6,120 nucleotides of DNA from Gammaproteobacteria bacterium (GCA_027317045.1 DAHVFI010000181.1:1-6120), one strand, 5' to 3'. Counted from the stretch's first letter, positions 1 through 6,120 are shown. Made by a program: numbers and translations. The notes: generated by a model not told the origin, from the letters alone.

Positions 1-1447
1 GAATTTCAGCTTGTGGGTAACGATGACGCTCGACATCGACTGCTTCTGCAACCAAGTGTGCAAGAACCAGATCCGGATGCGCTGCCAGCGTACTATTGAT
101 CTGTGTCGCGGCTTCGTCGAAGCGATGCAATGCTAAGAGGACAAGGGCGCGGGTCCAGCCAATCACCCCCGACAGGGGGTCCAACTGCTGGGCGCGGTCA
201 ATTTCGCGCATAGCGGGTTCAAGCTGTCCGACATCCAGCAAAAACTGGGCATATTGATTCACTGCTTCCACATCGTTGGGCGTCAGTGTCAACGCCAGAC
301 GGAAAGACTGGTCGGCCTCAGCCCACTGCGAGCGTGCAGCATGCAATATGCCGAGCACAACATAGGCGGACGCGGTATTGGCATCAATCGCCAGCGCACG
401 CTGCGCGGCGGCTTTGGCACGCGGCAGGGCGGCGCCATTCGAATCGAGGTTATAGGATGGCAACAGAACTTCGGCCTCCGCCAGCGCACCCCAGGCCTGG
501 GCATAATTGGGGTCGAGCTTCACTGCCTGCTGGAGAGCTGACACCGCTTCTCGCAGCGCCGGACCCCGCGCCGCGATCTTGGTCAGGCCCAGCAGGTACA
601 ACCGATGGGCTTCCGGATTATCCGTTTTGCCAGTAACGGGTGAAATGGTGCCCGCGGCGAATTTTAGTTGCAATGTGCTGGCGATAGCCTGCGATATTTC
701 ATCCTCGATCGCAAAAACATTGGTGAGTTTGCGGTCGTATTGTTGCGACCAGATCTGCACGCCGGTCTGGGTGTTCACCAGCTCCGCGGTGATGCGCACC
801 TCATTACCGACGCGCTGCACGCTACCAGACAAAAGAGTTCCCACGCGCAATATCTTTCCAACTTTCCGAGCATCCACGTCCGCATCCCGGAATTGGAACG
901 ACGAGGTGCGGCCGATGACGTTCAGTCCCGGTATCTGGCTGAGGGTATTCAATATCTCTTCGCTGATGCCGTCGCTGAAATACTGATTGCCGGGATCACC
1001 ACTCAGATTGGCAAACGGCAACACCGCCACGGAATCCGGCAGGAGGGGGCTTTCAGCCGGCACCGAAACCTTAGCTGCGACATTTTCGGCATTGCGGTGA
1101 CGGGTGTTAATTTTCCAGAGATAGCCGCCCGATAGAGTAACCAACACCACGATCAGCAGGGTCAACACTGAACCCAGCCGCCAGCGCAGATGCTGCCAGC
1201 TGGAGAATTTGGCGGGATTTTCTTTCGACGGCGGGATGAACATCCAGCCCAGTACCAGCACCACCGGAAACAGCAGCGCCACAACAACAATCAGGATCAG
1301 CACGCTCTGCCGCGGCCAGCCGATGTCGGGAAAGATACTGTTGGCCAGTTGGATCAACACCCAGGCGGCAATGGCATAGACGCTCGCCACCCGAAAGATA
1401 TGGTGGCGCTTCAGACGGGCCATGAAACTTAAGGGTTCATCAGCCAT
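1..1447 (-). CDS. Membrane-anchored TolB/FlgO-like domain and TPR-repeat protein, 3' end outside window
   Basis: Reading the minus strand from ATG at 1447 gives 482 uninterrupted codons before the left edge. Residues about 18-38, 48-70 and 92-111 are hydrophobic and look like three membrane segments; the basic N-terminus (RLKRHH) suggests it is cytoplasmic, which would put the C-terminal part in the periplasm. Residues about 139-262 match the TolB-N/FlgO-like domain that precedes TPRs in many proteobacterial proteins: SVAVLPFANLSGD, QYFSDGISEEILNTLS, GLNVIGRTSSFQF, GSVQRVGNEVRITAELVNT and IWSQQYDRKL. From about residue 280 on there are TPR-like helical pairs (A-x-x-ALAID-N, F-x-LALTL-P-N, LDP). 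In this family an N-terminal CadC-type DNA-binding or adenylate cyclase domain is common; here there is none, so no output domain is visible. In-frame TAG and TGA lie at 1475-1480, so the start cannot be much further upstream. Exact function is unknown; a sensory or scaffolding role is inference. Confidence 0.88.
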   Translation of the reverse strand, partial: MADEPLSFMARLKRHHIFRVASVYAIAAWVLIQLANSIFPDIGWPRQSVLILIVVVALLFPVVLVLGWMFIPPSKENPAKFSSWQHLRWRLGSVLTLLIVVLVTLSGGYLWKINTRHRNAENVAAKVSVPAESPLLPDSVAVLPFANLSGDPGNQYFSDGISEEILNTLSQIPGLNVIGRTSSFQFRDADVDARKVGKILRVGTLLSGSVQRVGNEVRITAELVNTQTGVQIWSQQYDRKLTNVFAIEDEISQAIASTLQLKFAAGTISPVTGKTDNPEAHRLYLLGLTKIAARGPALREAVSALQQAVKLDPNYAQAWGALAEAEVLLPSYNLDSNGAALPRAKAAAQRALAIDANTASAYVVLGILHAARSQWAEADQSFRLALTLTPNDVEAVNQYAQFLLDVGQLEPAMREIDRAQQLDPLSGVIGWTRALVLLALHRFDEAATQINSTLAAHPDLVLAHLVAEAVDVERHRYPQAEI

Positions 1448-1476
1448 GGAATCCCCAGCCGTTTGGGCGGCGCCTC

Positions 1477-1505
1477 ACTATACGGGCAGCCAGTGGAGGG
1501 GACAA
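1477..1505 (-). promoter_or_regulatory. Candidate sigma70 promoter for the TPR-protein gene
   Basis: On the minus strand a -35-like TTGTCC (1500-1505) is followed after exactly 17 nt by a -10-like TATAGT (1477-1482). The matches to TTGACA and TATAAT are 4/6 and 5/6. Transcription would begin near 1470 and leave a leader of roughly 20 nt before the ATG at 1447, which has a weak GGGGA ribosome-binding element just ahead of it. This would let the gene be expressed independently of the heme-synthesis genes upstream. It is a pattern match only. Confidence 0.5.
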
Positions 1506-1517
1506 CCGCCGGTCTAA

Positions 1518-1546
1518 GGGGTCGCGGCCGGGACGGCCGCTCCTAC
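1518..1546 (-). repeat. REP-like palindromic element with GTAG head
   Basis: Just downstream of ctaB, the minus strand reads GTAG (1543-1546), then GAG-type sequence, then a 7-bp perfect GC stem (1534-1540 with 1524-1530) closed by a 3-nt loop (1531-1533), then GACCCC. A GTAG tetranucleotide head next to a GC-rich imperfect palindrome is the signature of REP elements mobilised by RAYT (Y1 transposase-like) proteins in Pseudomonas, Stenotrophomonas and related bacteria. Only one copy is visible here, so repetitiveness is inferred from resemblance. It may also act as an RNA-stabilising or transcription-attenuating hairpin at the end of the ctaB transcript; it lacks a T-tract, so it is not a classical intrinsic terminator. 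Confidence 0.6.
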
Positions 1547-1556
1547 GCCGACGAGA

Positions 1557-2483
1557 TCAAATAGCAACCGTGTGCATGACCAGCGGTACGTAGTGATCCA
1601 TCAGCAACAGGATGAAGAGCGCCGTGAGATAGACGATGGAATAACGGAAGGTGCGCATCGGCAGGCTGGGGTCGTGGCTGAAACGTAGCGCGAACGCATA
1701 TACCAGAAAAATCCCGCCAAAAATCAGCGCACCTGCCAGGTACAACAAACCGCTCATGCCGATGAGATACGGCAGCACGCTCACTACCACCAACAGGATA
1801 GTGTAGAGAATGATGTGCAGCACGGTATAAGGCACGCCGTGGGTCACGGGCAGCATGGGGATATCCGCCTTGGTGTAATCCTCGCGGCGGTGGATGGCCA
1901 GCGCCCAGAAATGCGGCGGCGTCCACACGAAAATGATCAGGCACAGCAATAGCGCGCCGGGAGCCACATGACCGGTGACCGCGGCCCAGCCCAGCACCGG
2001 CGGGGCGGCGCCGGCGATGCCGCCGATGACGATGTTCTGCGGTGAAGCACGTTTGAGAAAGCCGGTGTAGATAATGGCGTAGCCGATAAGCGAAGCGAAA
2101 GTAAGTGCTGCGGTAAGCCAGTTCACAAACACCAGCAGCATTGACATGGACAGTAAACACAAGATCAATGCATAAACGATGACCTGTCGCTCGGTCACAT
2201 GTCCCAGGGGCAACGGCCGATGACGGGTGCGGAACATGGTGGCATCGGCGCGCCGGTCCAGCAGATGATTGATGGCGGACGCACAGGAAGCGGCCAGGCC
2301 GATACCGATGGTGCCAAAAATGAATTGCCTGAGCGGTAGCATGCCGGGCACCGCCAGAAACATGCCGACAATGGCGGTGAACACGATGAGCAACACGATG
2401 CGCGGCTTGCCGAGATCGTAGTAGTCCCGCCAGCTGGCCTGGGCTGTGTGTGTGGCTGCAACTTCGTTCATGCGCGTGTTCAT
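1557..2483 (-). CDS. ctaB: Heme O synthase (protoheme IX farnesyltransferase)
   Basis: This 308-residue integral membrane prenyltransferase of the UbiA superfamily transfers a farnesyl group to the vinyl side chain of heme B, giving heme O, the precursor of heme A. The family motifs are intact: KPRIVLLIVFTAIVGM (26-41), the first aspartate-rich motif N72-HLLD76-RRAD80 followed by MFRTRHRPLP (83-92), YTGFLKRASPQNIVIGGIAGA (139-159), and WTPPHFWALAIHRREDYTKADIPMLP (187-212), the second cation-binding loop. Hydrophobic segments fill the rest, in keeping with the usual 7-9 TM topology, and the length is typical. Its ATG overlaps the ctaA stop as ATGA. No Shine-Dalgarno sequence is visible before it, which fits translation coupled to ctaA; Met5 at 2471 is an alternative start. 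The homologue in quinol oxidase operons is called cyoE; the ctaA/SURF1/coxIII context favours the ctaB name. Confidence 0.97.
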   Translation of the reverse strand: MNTRMNEVAATHTAQASWRDYYDLGKPRIVLLIVFTAIVGMFLAVPGMLPLRQFIFGTIGIGLAASCASAINHLLDRRADATMFRTRHRPLPLGHVTERQVIVYALILCLLSMSMLLVFVNWLTAALTFASLIGYAIIYTGFLKRASPQNIVIGGIAGAAPPVLGWAAVTGHVAPGALLLCLIIFVWTPPHFWALAIHRREDYTKADIPMLPVTHGVPYTVLHIILYTILLVVVSVLPYLIGMSGLLYLAGALIFGGIFLVYAFALRFSHDPSLPMRTFRYSIVYLTALFILLLMDHYVPLVMHTVAI

Positions 2484-3550
2484 GATGGAAATAGGGGGCT
2501 ATGCGTCGCCGGTTGTCCGGCCGGACCCATCCGCTGCTGATGGGTGGCTAAAGATACCGGCTTCGCCCACACCGCCCAGTTCAAGGACACGACGGTTGCC
2601 AACAGCAATGCGGCCACGCCCGTATGCGCGTCGGTGAGCGCCAGGGGCAACGCCCAATGCACCATACTGATGCCGATGCCCACCTGGCAAATGACCAGCA
2701 CGGCCGCCAGCAACCCCAGACATTGGATTGCGGGCTTGCGGCCCTTGATGAGACACAGCAGCCCGGTGGTAATCACCATGACAAATGTTGCCAGTGCGCC
2801 CAGCCGATGGATCACGTGGATGGCGACCCGGGCCGGATCGCCGAGGATGCCGCCCTGGTAATCAGGCCCGAGCCCGTGCCAGGAAAAGGCATTGCGGAAA
2901 TCCATCGGTGGCCACCACTGCCCCTGGCAGGTGGGAAAATCCGGACAGGCGATGCCGGCGTAGTTGCTGCTGGTCCAGCCGCCGAGCGCGATCTGGCACA
3001 CCAGTACCAGCAACGCCAAGGCTGCCATCCAGCGCAATAGTTTGCTGGCCGCTTCGCCGGCGCGCAGATAACCGCCGGTTTGCAATACCAGCAATACTAA
3101 CAGCGCAAACGTGGCATAGCCGCCCAATAAATGCCCCATGACCACCGGCGGGAACAACAACAGCGTCACTGTCCACATGCCGAGTAAGGCTTGAAGAATA
3201 ACGGTTAACAGCGTCAACCAAGGCAACACCACTGGCTGGGATACGTGTCGCCGCCGCCGCCAAGCGACTACCGCCAGGATCAGAATCAGCACCGCCAGAC
3301 TGCCGGCGAAATAACGATGGAGCATTTCCTTCCAGGCCCGGCCCGGTTGCAGCGGACGGCCGGCATAACGCGCGTCCGCGGCAGCGATGGCCTGATGGGT
3401 ATCAGGCACGTTGATGTGGCCGTAGCAACCCGGCCAGTCGGGACAGCCCAGTCCTGCCTGGGAGAGCCGCACGTAGGCACCCAGTACGATCACGACGAGC
3501 GCCAGCAACGCGGCCAAGATTGCCAAATACAAATACCCGTGGCGCGCCAC
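2480..3550 (-). CDS. ctaA: Heme A synthase (COX15/CtaA family)
   Basis: This 356-residue membrane protein oxidises the C8 methyl group of heme O to a formyl group, making heme A for the aa3 oxidase. It shows the pseudo-twofold arrangement of the family: two four-helix halves, each with a loop cysteine pair (C36/C42 in GCPDWPGC and C202/C208 in ACPDFPTC). The histidines expected to be heme ligands are present: H78 in EMLHRYFAG (with the conserved Glu at 75), H140 in VMGHLLGGY, H248 in VIHRLGAL and H309 in TDAHTGVA. The start is GTG at 3550, supported by a strong GGAGG at 3560-3564, 9 nt upstream, that lies inside the last codons of the preceding gene; there is only 2 nt between the two genes. 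The last roughly 27 residues are a hydrophilic, poorly conserved-looking tail. The stop overlaps the ctaB start by 4 nt. Confidence 0.97.
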   Translation of the reverse strand: MARHGYLYLAILAALLALVVIVLGAYVRLSQAGLGCPDWPGCYGHINVPDTHQAIAAADARYAGRPLQPGRAWKEMLHRYFAGSLAVLILILAVVAWRRRRHVSQPVVLPWLTLLTVILQALLGMWTVTLLLFPPVVMGHLLGGYATFALLVLLVLQTGGYLRAGEAASKLLRWMAALALLVLVCQIALGGWTSSNYAGIACPDFPTCQGQWWPPMDFRNAFSWHGLGPDYQGGILGDPARVAIHVIHRLGALATFVMVITTGLLCLIKGRKPAIQCLGLLAAVLVICQVGIGISMVHWALPLALTDAHTGVAALLLATVVSLNWAVWAKPVSLATHQQRMGPAGQPATHSPLFPS

Positions 3551-3552
3551 CC

Positions 3553-4185
3553 CTACATACCTCCGTTTTCACCCAAAAGATGCTGCAGGTCCTTGAGCAG
3601 CCCTTCGGGTTTTCCGGAAATGGAGTAACGCATGATGTAAAAACCACGCGGATCCACCAGATAAATGAACTTGCCGATATCCGGCATGGAATTGCCGCCG
3701 CGACTGAACTGCTGGATGAATTTGCTGCCGGCCGGACCGGACATATCCGCCACCGTAAGATCCGGATGCAGCCGTAAAATTTTGGCGGGATCCTGGGGTG
3801 CGCCCGCCACCAAATACAGGCGCTGCACCGATTCGATCTTCTGGCCCGTGGCATAGCGCACCTGGCGCGTCAGGTACAAGGCTTCCTCGCAATCGGCATT
3901 GCAGAATGCCGTGCTCATATAAACCATTGTGAAACGGCCCTTGAAAAAATCCGGCGCCAGGGTTCCGCCGGTCAGCGGCAACGACAAAGGAGCCGCAATA
4001 AGTGCGCGCGCCGGCTTGATAAATTCGCCGTGCTGGGTGGTGGCGAAATTGAAGTTATTGATATTAAGGTACAGAACCCAGGCGATAACGACAGGGATCA
4101 CGAAGATCGCGGATAGCACCGCGAACATTATCCAAGGTCTTTTGCGACGCGCCGGTGGCGGCGCCTGTTCAAGTAGGTCGGTCAT
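3553..4185 (-). CDS. SCO/thioredoxin-like cytochrome oxidase assembly protein, membrane-anchored
   Basis: The 210-residue product has a basic cytoplasmic N-terminus (ARRKRP), one membrane anchor (about 18-40) and a periplasmic domain that resembles the thioredoxin fold of SCO1/SenC proteins. Evidence for the fold is LAPDFFKGRFTMVYM (76-90), the CxxxC motif C95-NAD-C99 at the position of the SCO copper-binding pair, RQVRYATG (108-115) and the strand-turn IYLVDPRGFYIMRY (174-187). A canonical SCO protein has a third copper ligand, a histidine a few residues before the IYLVDP strand; here that stretch reads MPDIGKF and has no histidine. I recall similar proteins between SURF1 and ctaA in pseudomonads, annotated as hypothetical or cytochrome oxidase associated. 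Placement suggests a role in CuA or subunit maturation or thiol reduction, but copper chaperone activity should not be assumed. It overlaps the SURF1 gene by 17 nt. Confidence 0.85.
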   Translation of the reverse strand: MTDLLEQAPPPARRKRPWIMFAVLSAIFVIPVVIAWVLYLNINNFNFATTQHGEFIKPARALIAAPLSLPLTGGTLAPDFFKGRFTMVYMSTAFCNADCEEALYLTRQVRYATGQKIESVQRLYLVAGAPQDPAKILRLHPDLTVADMSGPAGSKFIQQFSRGGNSMPDIGKFIYLVDPRGFYIMRYSISGKPEGLLKDLQHLLGENGGM

Positions 4186-4915
4186 GTTTGATCCGTTTAC
4201 TGTTCACCACGATCCAGATAATAAACAGCGCCACTGCCAGCGCGAACCATTGCAGCGCGTAGGCGTCATGGCGCACCGGCGGAAAGCCGATGTTGGGTTG
4301 CCAGTCGCGCACAAAACCGCCTGCTTGGGTCGGGCCCAGCAGCAGCACCGGTTTGAGCAGTTTGCCGCCATACAGTTCCGCCAAGGTCTGATAACGCGGG
4401 TACAGCATCAGCTTTGGCCAGCCGGCAGGCACCCTGGTCTTGCCTAGGCGGATGCCCGGCACCGGCAGACTGCCTAACACCCCGTTCACACTGCGGTTAT
4501 TGGAACCGACCTCAACATCCGGCAGCGTTTTTATCCCCGGAGCGGCGGCCACGAAACCACGGTTCACCAGCAGAATCTGCTGCTGAGGTTCCAGCACGAA
4601 GGGCGTGAGCACCTGGTAGCCGACCTGATCGCCATTCTGCATTTCCTGTAGTAGCACCTGGTGAGCACTGTCATAGTGACCCTGCGCTTGTACATGCCGG
4701 TAACGCCCGAGGGCAGCGAATCCACCGGTATCCAGCGCCTGGTTAAGCGAAACTGGCGGCAGCACGCTCGCCTGCCGATATTGGCTCAGAAGAGCACGCT
4801 TGTAATCCGCGCGCCGCAACTGCCAGTTACCGAGCAGGATCAGAATTGCGAGCAGCACCAGCGTCACCAGCGTCGGCCACAGGGTCGGATTGAACTGCCA
4901 TTTGCCTACGCGCAT
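4169..4915 (-). CDS. SURF1 family cytochrome c oxidase assembly protein
   Basis: SURF1 (Shy1) proteins help insert heme A into subunit I of aa3-type oxidases. The 248-residue product has the family plan: an N-terminal membrane helix (about 13-29), the GNWQLRRA motif directly after it (29-36), a large periplasmic domain with LLVNRGFV (115-122) and the loop P-x-G-x-x-VNGVL (around 143-147), then PNIGFPPVRHDAYALQWFALA (207-227), leading into the C-terminal helix (about 221-237) and a basic tail (KRIKH). H216, Y219 and W223 form the HxxYxxxW pattern typical of the family; the histidine has been implicated in heme binding in bacterial Surf1. The ATG at 4915 gives the expected short N-terminus ahead of the first helix, though no clear Shine-Dalgarno precedes it. 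It is the first gene of the assembly cluster, separated from coxIII by an oppositely oriented gene. Confidence 0.95.
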   Translation of the reverse strand: MRVGKWQFNPTLWPTLVTLVLLAILILLGNWQLRRADYKRALLSQYRQASVLPPVSLNQALDTGGFAALGRYRHVQAQGHYDSAHQVLLQEMQNGDQVGYQVLTPFVLEPQQQILLVNRGFVAAAPGIKTLPDVEVGSNNRSVNGVLGSLPVPGIRLGKTRVPAGWPKLMLYPRYQTLAELYGGKLLKPVLLLGPTQAGGFVRDWQPNIGFPPVRHDAYALQWFALAVALFIIWIVVNSKRIKHDRPT

Positions 4916-5005
4916 GACTGCATGCTAATTTGCCGAGAGCTGCTTCAAAATTGCCATACATCCGGCGCTTTGAAAGAGCTTCCAATCACCGCCCTGGCGC
5001 AATAC
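4916..5005. promoter_or_regulatory. Divergent intergenic region between SURF1 and DUF2909 genes
   Basis: These 90 bases separate the start of the minus-strand SURF1 gene from the likely start of the plus-strand DUF2909 gene, so they should carry promoters for both. I could not find a convincing -35/-10 pair with 16-18 nt spacing on either strand, only isolated partial boxes such as TTGGAA and TATGGC on the minus strand. The promoter role is inferred from the divergent layout and from the hairpin at 5246-5283, which would stop readthrough from coxIII. Confidence 0.35.
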
Positions 5006-5224
5006 ATGTTCTCTGATATCGTCATACTCGTCATTTTATTTATCATCATCGTAAGCCTGTTCTCTGGCATGTATTTCATGTTGCGCGATCGCGGTCGGTC
5101 AACTCGCATGCTCAAGGCGCTGACCGTGCGCATCATCCTGTCGCTGGTCCTATTCGCGCTGCTCATGATCGGTTACTGGGCGGGTTGGTTGCACCCCCAC
5201 GGTCTTTTGCCGCCGCGGCATTAA
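5006..5224 (+). CDS. Twin-transmembrane small protein, DUF2909 family
   Basis: The 72-residue product has two membrane helices (about 4-25 and 42-62) joined by a short basic loop containing LRDRGRSTRMLKALTVRI (26-43). The pattern of a hydrophobic helix ending in LFSGMYFMLRDRG, then R-x-x-KALT-x-RI-x-LS in front of a second helix, is the hallmark of the DUF2909 or twin-transmembrane family. Genes of this family often sit next to cytochrome oxidase and SURF1 genes in gammaproteobacteria, which suggests a part in oxidase assembly or stability; its biochemical function is not established. The reading frame is open far upstream through the SURF1 gene, but the family begins just before the first helix, so ATG 5006 is chosen over ATG 4922 (28 residues longer). 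No clear ribosome-binding site is seen for 5006. It is the only plus-strand gene in the window and converges on coxIII. Confidence 0.85.
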   Translation: MFSDIVILVILFIIIVSLFSGMYFMLRDRGRSTRMLKALTVRIILSLVLFALLMIGYWAGWLHPHGLLPPRH

Positions 5225-5245
5225 GTCACAGTCTGCTAGCGGCGG

Positions 5246-5283
5246 AAAGCCAGATGCGCTGCCGCGGCAGCGCTTCTGGCTTT
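5246..5283. terminator. Bidirectional terminator-like hairpin between convergent genes
   Basis: An inverted repeat pairs 5246-5263 with 5266-5283, with 17 of 18 positions complementary (one T:T mismatch at the tenth position). The centre is CCGCGG, so the realistic hairpin has a 4-nt loop. The arms begin with AAA and end with TTT, which gives a short T run after the stem on either strand. It lies 21 nt beyond the plus-strand stop at 5224 and 21 nt beyond the coxIII stop on the minus strand, exactly where a shared terminator would be expected. The T runs are only three long, so termination strength is uncertain. Confidence 0.8.
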
Positions 5284-5304
5284 ACCTGGCTGTCCGGTTT
5301 TTGA

Positions 5305-6120
5305 TCAAAGCCAGTACACGAAGATGAACAGACCCAGCCACACCACGTCCACGAAATGCCAATACCAGGAGACTGCCTCGAAGGCAAAGTGGTGCTGGGG
5401 CGTGAAATGCCCCTTGAGGGAGCGCAACAAAATCACCGTTAGCATGATAGCGCCGATGGTGACGTGCAGGCCGTGGAAGCCAGTCAGCATGAAAAACGTG
5501 GTGCCGTATATTCCGCTGCCGAGGGTCAGATTCTGCTCGGTATAGGCGTGGATGTACTCGTGAGCTTGCAGTCCCACGAAGGAGAAACCCAGGATGATGG
5601 TGAACAGCAGGAACCAACAAAGCTTCTTGCGATTGCCTTCCTTCAGGCCCCAATGGGCAATCGTTACCGTCACGCCACTCGACAGCAGGATCAGCGTGTT
5701 GATCGCCGCGATACCGGCGGCAGACATGCCCTCGAAGCTGCCACCCACATGGCCGGGACCGTTGCTGGGCCAGGCAGGCTCGTATCCCTTCCACAGCAGC
5801 AGGTTGGTAAACAGGCTGTTGCTGCCGCCTGCCAGCCAGTTTTCCACGAATACCCGCGCGAAAAACAGCGCGCCGAAGAACGCACCGAAAAACATCACCT
5901 CGGAAAAGATGAAAAAGGTCATGCCCCAGCGAAACGAGCGGTCAACCTGGGCGTTGTAAGTGCCACTCATACTCTCGCGAATCACCGTGCCGAACCAGCC
6001 GAACATCATCAGGAAAATGATGATGATCCCCAGCAGGCACAGGTAACCGCCGAAATCCAGGCCCTCGAGCCACAGGGCCCCGCCCACCGCAGTGGTAAAT
6101 AGGCCCACCGAACCCAGGAT
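5305..6120 (-). CDS. ctaE: Cytochrome c oxidase subunit III (aa3-type), 5' end outside window
   Basis: Subunit III is a membrane subunit of the heme-copper oxidase that stabilises the catalytic core and supports proton uptake. The frame is open to the right edge, and the visible 271 residues begin ILGSVGLFTTAVGG. The family normally has some 15-25 residues before this, so only the extreme N-terminus is missing; the in-frame GTG at 6108 is an internal valine codon, not the start. Hallmarks in visible-residue numbering are the conserved Glu in FFIFSEVMFFGAFF (about 74), INTLILLSSGVTVTIAHW (about 140-157), LQAHEYIHA (about 184-192), GFHGLHVTIG (about 214-223) and the C-terminal FEAVSWYWHFVDVVWLGLFIFVYW (about 247-270). 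The loop WKGYEPAWPSNGPGHVGGSFEG is the longer helix II-III connection common in beta- and gammaproteobacteria. Subunits I and II and ctaG would be expected further right, outside the window. The gene is also called coxC. Confidence 0.97.
   Translation of the reverse strand: MLGSVGLFTTAVGGALWLEGLDFGGYLCLLGIIIIFLMMFGWFGTVIRESMSGTYNAQVDRSFRWGMTFFIFSEVMFFGAFFGALFFARVFVENWLAGGSNSLFTNLLLWKGYEPAWPSNGPGHVGGSFEGMSAAGIAAINTLILLSSGVTVTIAHWGLKEGNRKKLCWFLLFTIILGFSFVGLQAHEYIHAYTEQNLTLGSGIYGTTFFMLTGFHGLHVTIGAIMLTVILLRSLKGHFTPQHHFAFEAVSWYWHFVDVVWLGLFIFVYWL

Noticed and set aside
254..1432. Several overlapping plus-strand reading frames of 80-159 codons across the left region
   Set aside because: They are antisense to a continuous 482-codon minus-strand frame with clear TolB/FlgO and TPR motifs. 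Their translations are low-complexity, rich in Arg and Pro, and resemble no family.
1524..1540. GC hairpin as a classical intrinsic terminator for ctaB
   Set aside because: No T-tract follows the stem on the minus strand (it reads GACCCC), and the GTAG head fits a REP element better.
1543..2160. A 205-codon minus-strand frame overlapping ctaB
   Set aside because: It is a frame-shifted shadow of ctaB, which has all its catalytic motifs in the other frame.
4661..5005. Upstream extension of the DUF2909 frame to 187 codons
   Set aside because: The extension runs antisense through SURF1, and DUF2909 proteins start just before the first TM helix, which fits ATG 5006.
5464..6102. A 212-codon plus-strand open frame antisense to coxIII
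   Set aside because: Its product is hydrophilic, Gln/His/Arg-rich and unrecognisable, while the minus strand encodes an intact, highly conserved subunit III. It is a GC-bias shadow.
6106..6108. GTG at 6108 as the start of coxIII
   Set aside because: The frame stays open to the window edge with family-like residues (ILGS) before it, so the GTG is an internal valine codon and the true start lies beyond 6120.

Overview
The window is an ordinary but well-preserved piece of a proteobacterial chromosome, most likely gammaproteobacterial. The evidence is the GC-rich composition, the gene order coxIII / DUF2909 small membrane protein / SURF1 / SCO-like protein / ctaA / ctaB (an order I recall from Pseudomonas-type gammaproteobacteria), and a REP-type hairpin with a GTAG head of the kind seen in Pseudomonas and Xanthomonadaceae. 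Genus and species cannot be read from it.

Layout, from right to left because nearly everything is on the minus strand. The gene for subunit III of an aa3-type cytochrome c oxidase (5305-6120) enters from the right edge and lacks its first few codons. A near-perfect 38-nt inverted repeat (5246-5283) follows. It lies between the end of coxIII and the end of a small plus-strand gene for a twin-transmembrane DUF2909 protein (5006-5224), so it looks like a shared bidirectional terminator. A short divergent spacer (4916-5005) then leads into a tightly packed minus-strand assembly cluster: SURF1 (4169-4915), an SCO/thioredoxin-like membrane-anchored protein (3553-4185), heme A synthase CtaA/COX15 (2480-3550) and heme O synthase CtaB (1557-2483). 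These four overlap by 17 nt, are 2 nt apart, and overlap by 4 nt, so they should be co-transcribed and partly translationally coupled.

Functionally, CtaB converts heme B to heme O by farnesylation, and CtaA oxidises heme O to heme A. SURF1 helps deliver heme A to subunit I, and the SCO-like protein probably has a copper or thiol-redox role in maturation. CoxIII is a structural subunit of the same oxidase.

Beyond ctaB there is a 109-bp spacer holding a REP-like hairpin and a good sigma70-type promoter candidate. It leads into a separate minus-strand gene (1-1447, running off the left edge) for a three-TM protein with a TolB/FlgO-like domain and TPR repeats, function unknown. I found no RNA genes, CRISPR arrays, insertion sequences or phage genes. 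I do not think the window holds a new system. The points most worth following are the non-canonical SCO-like protein, the oppositely oriented DUF2909 gene that splits the cox cluster, and the uncharacterised TolB/FlgO-TPR protein.
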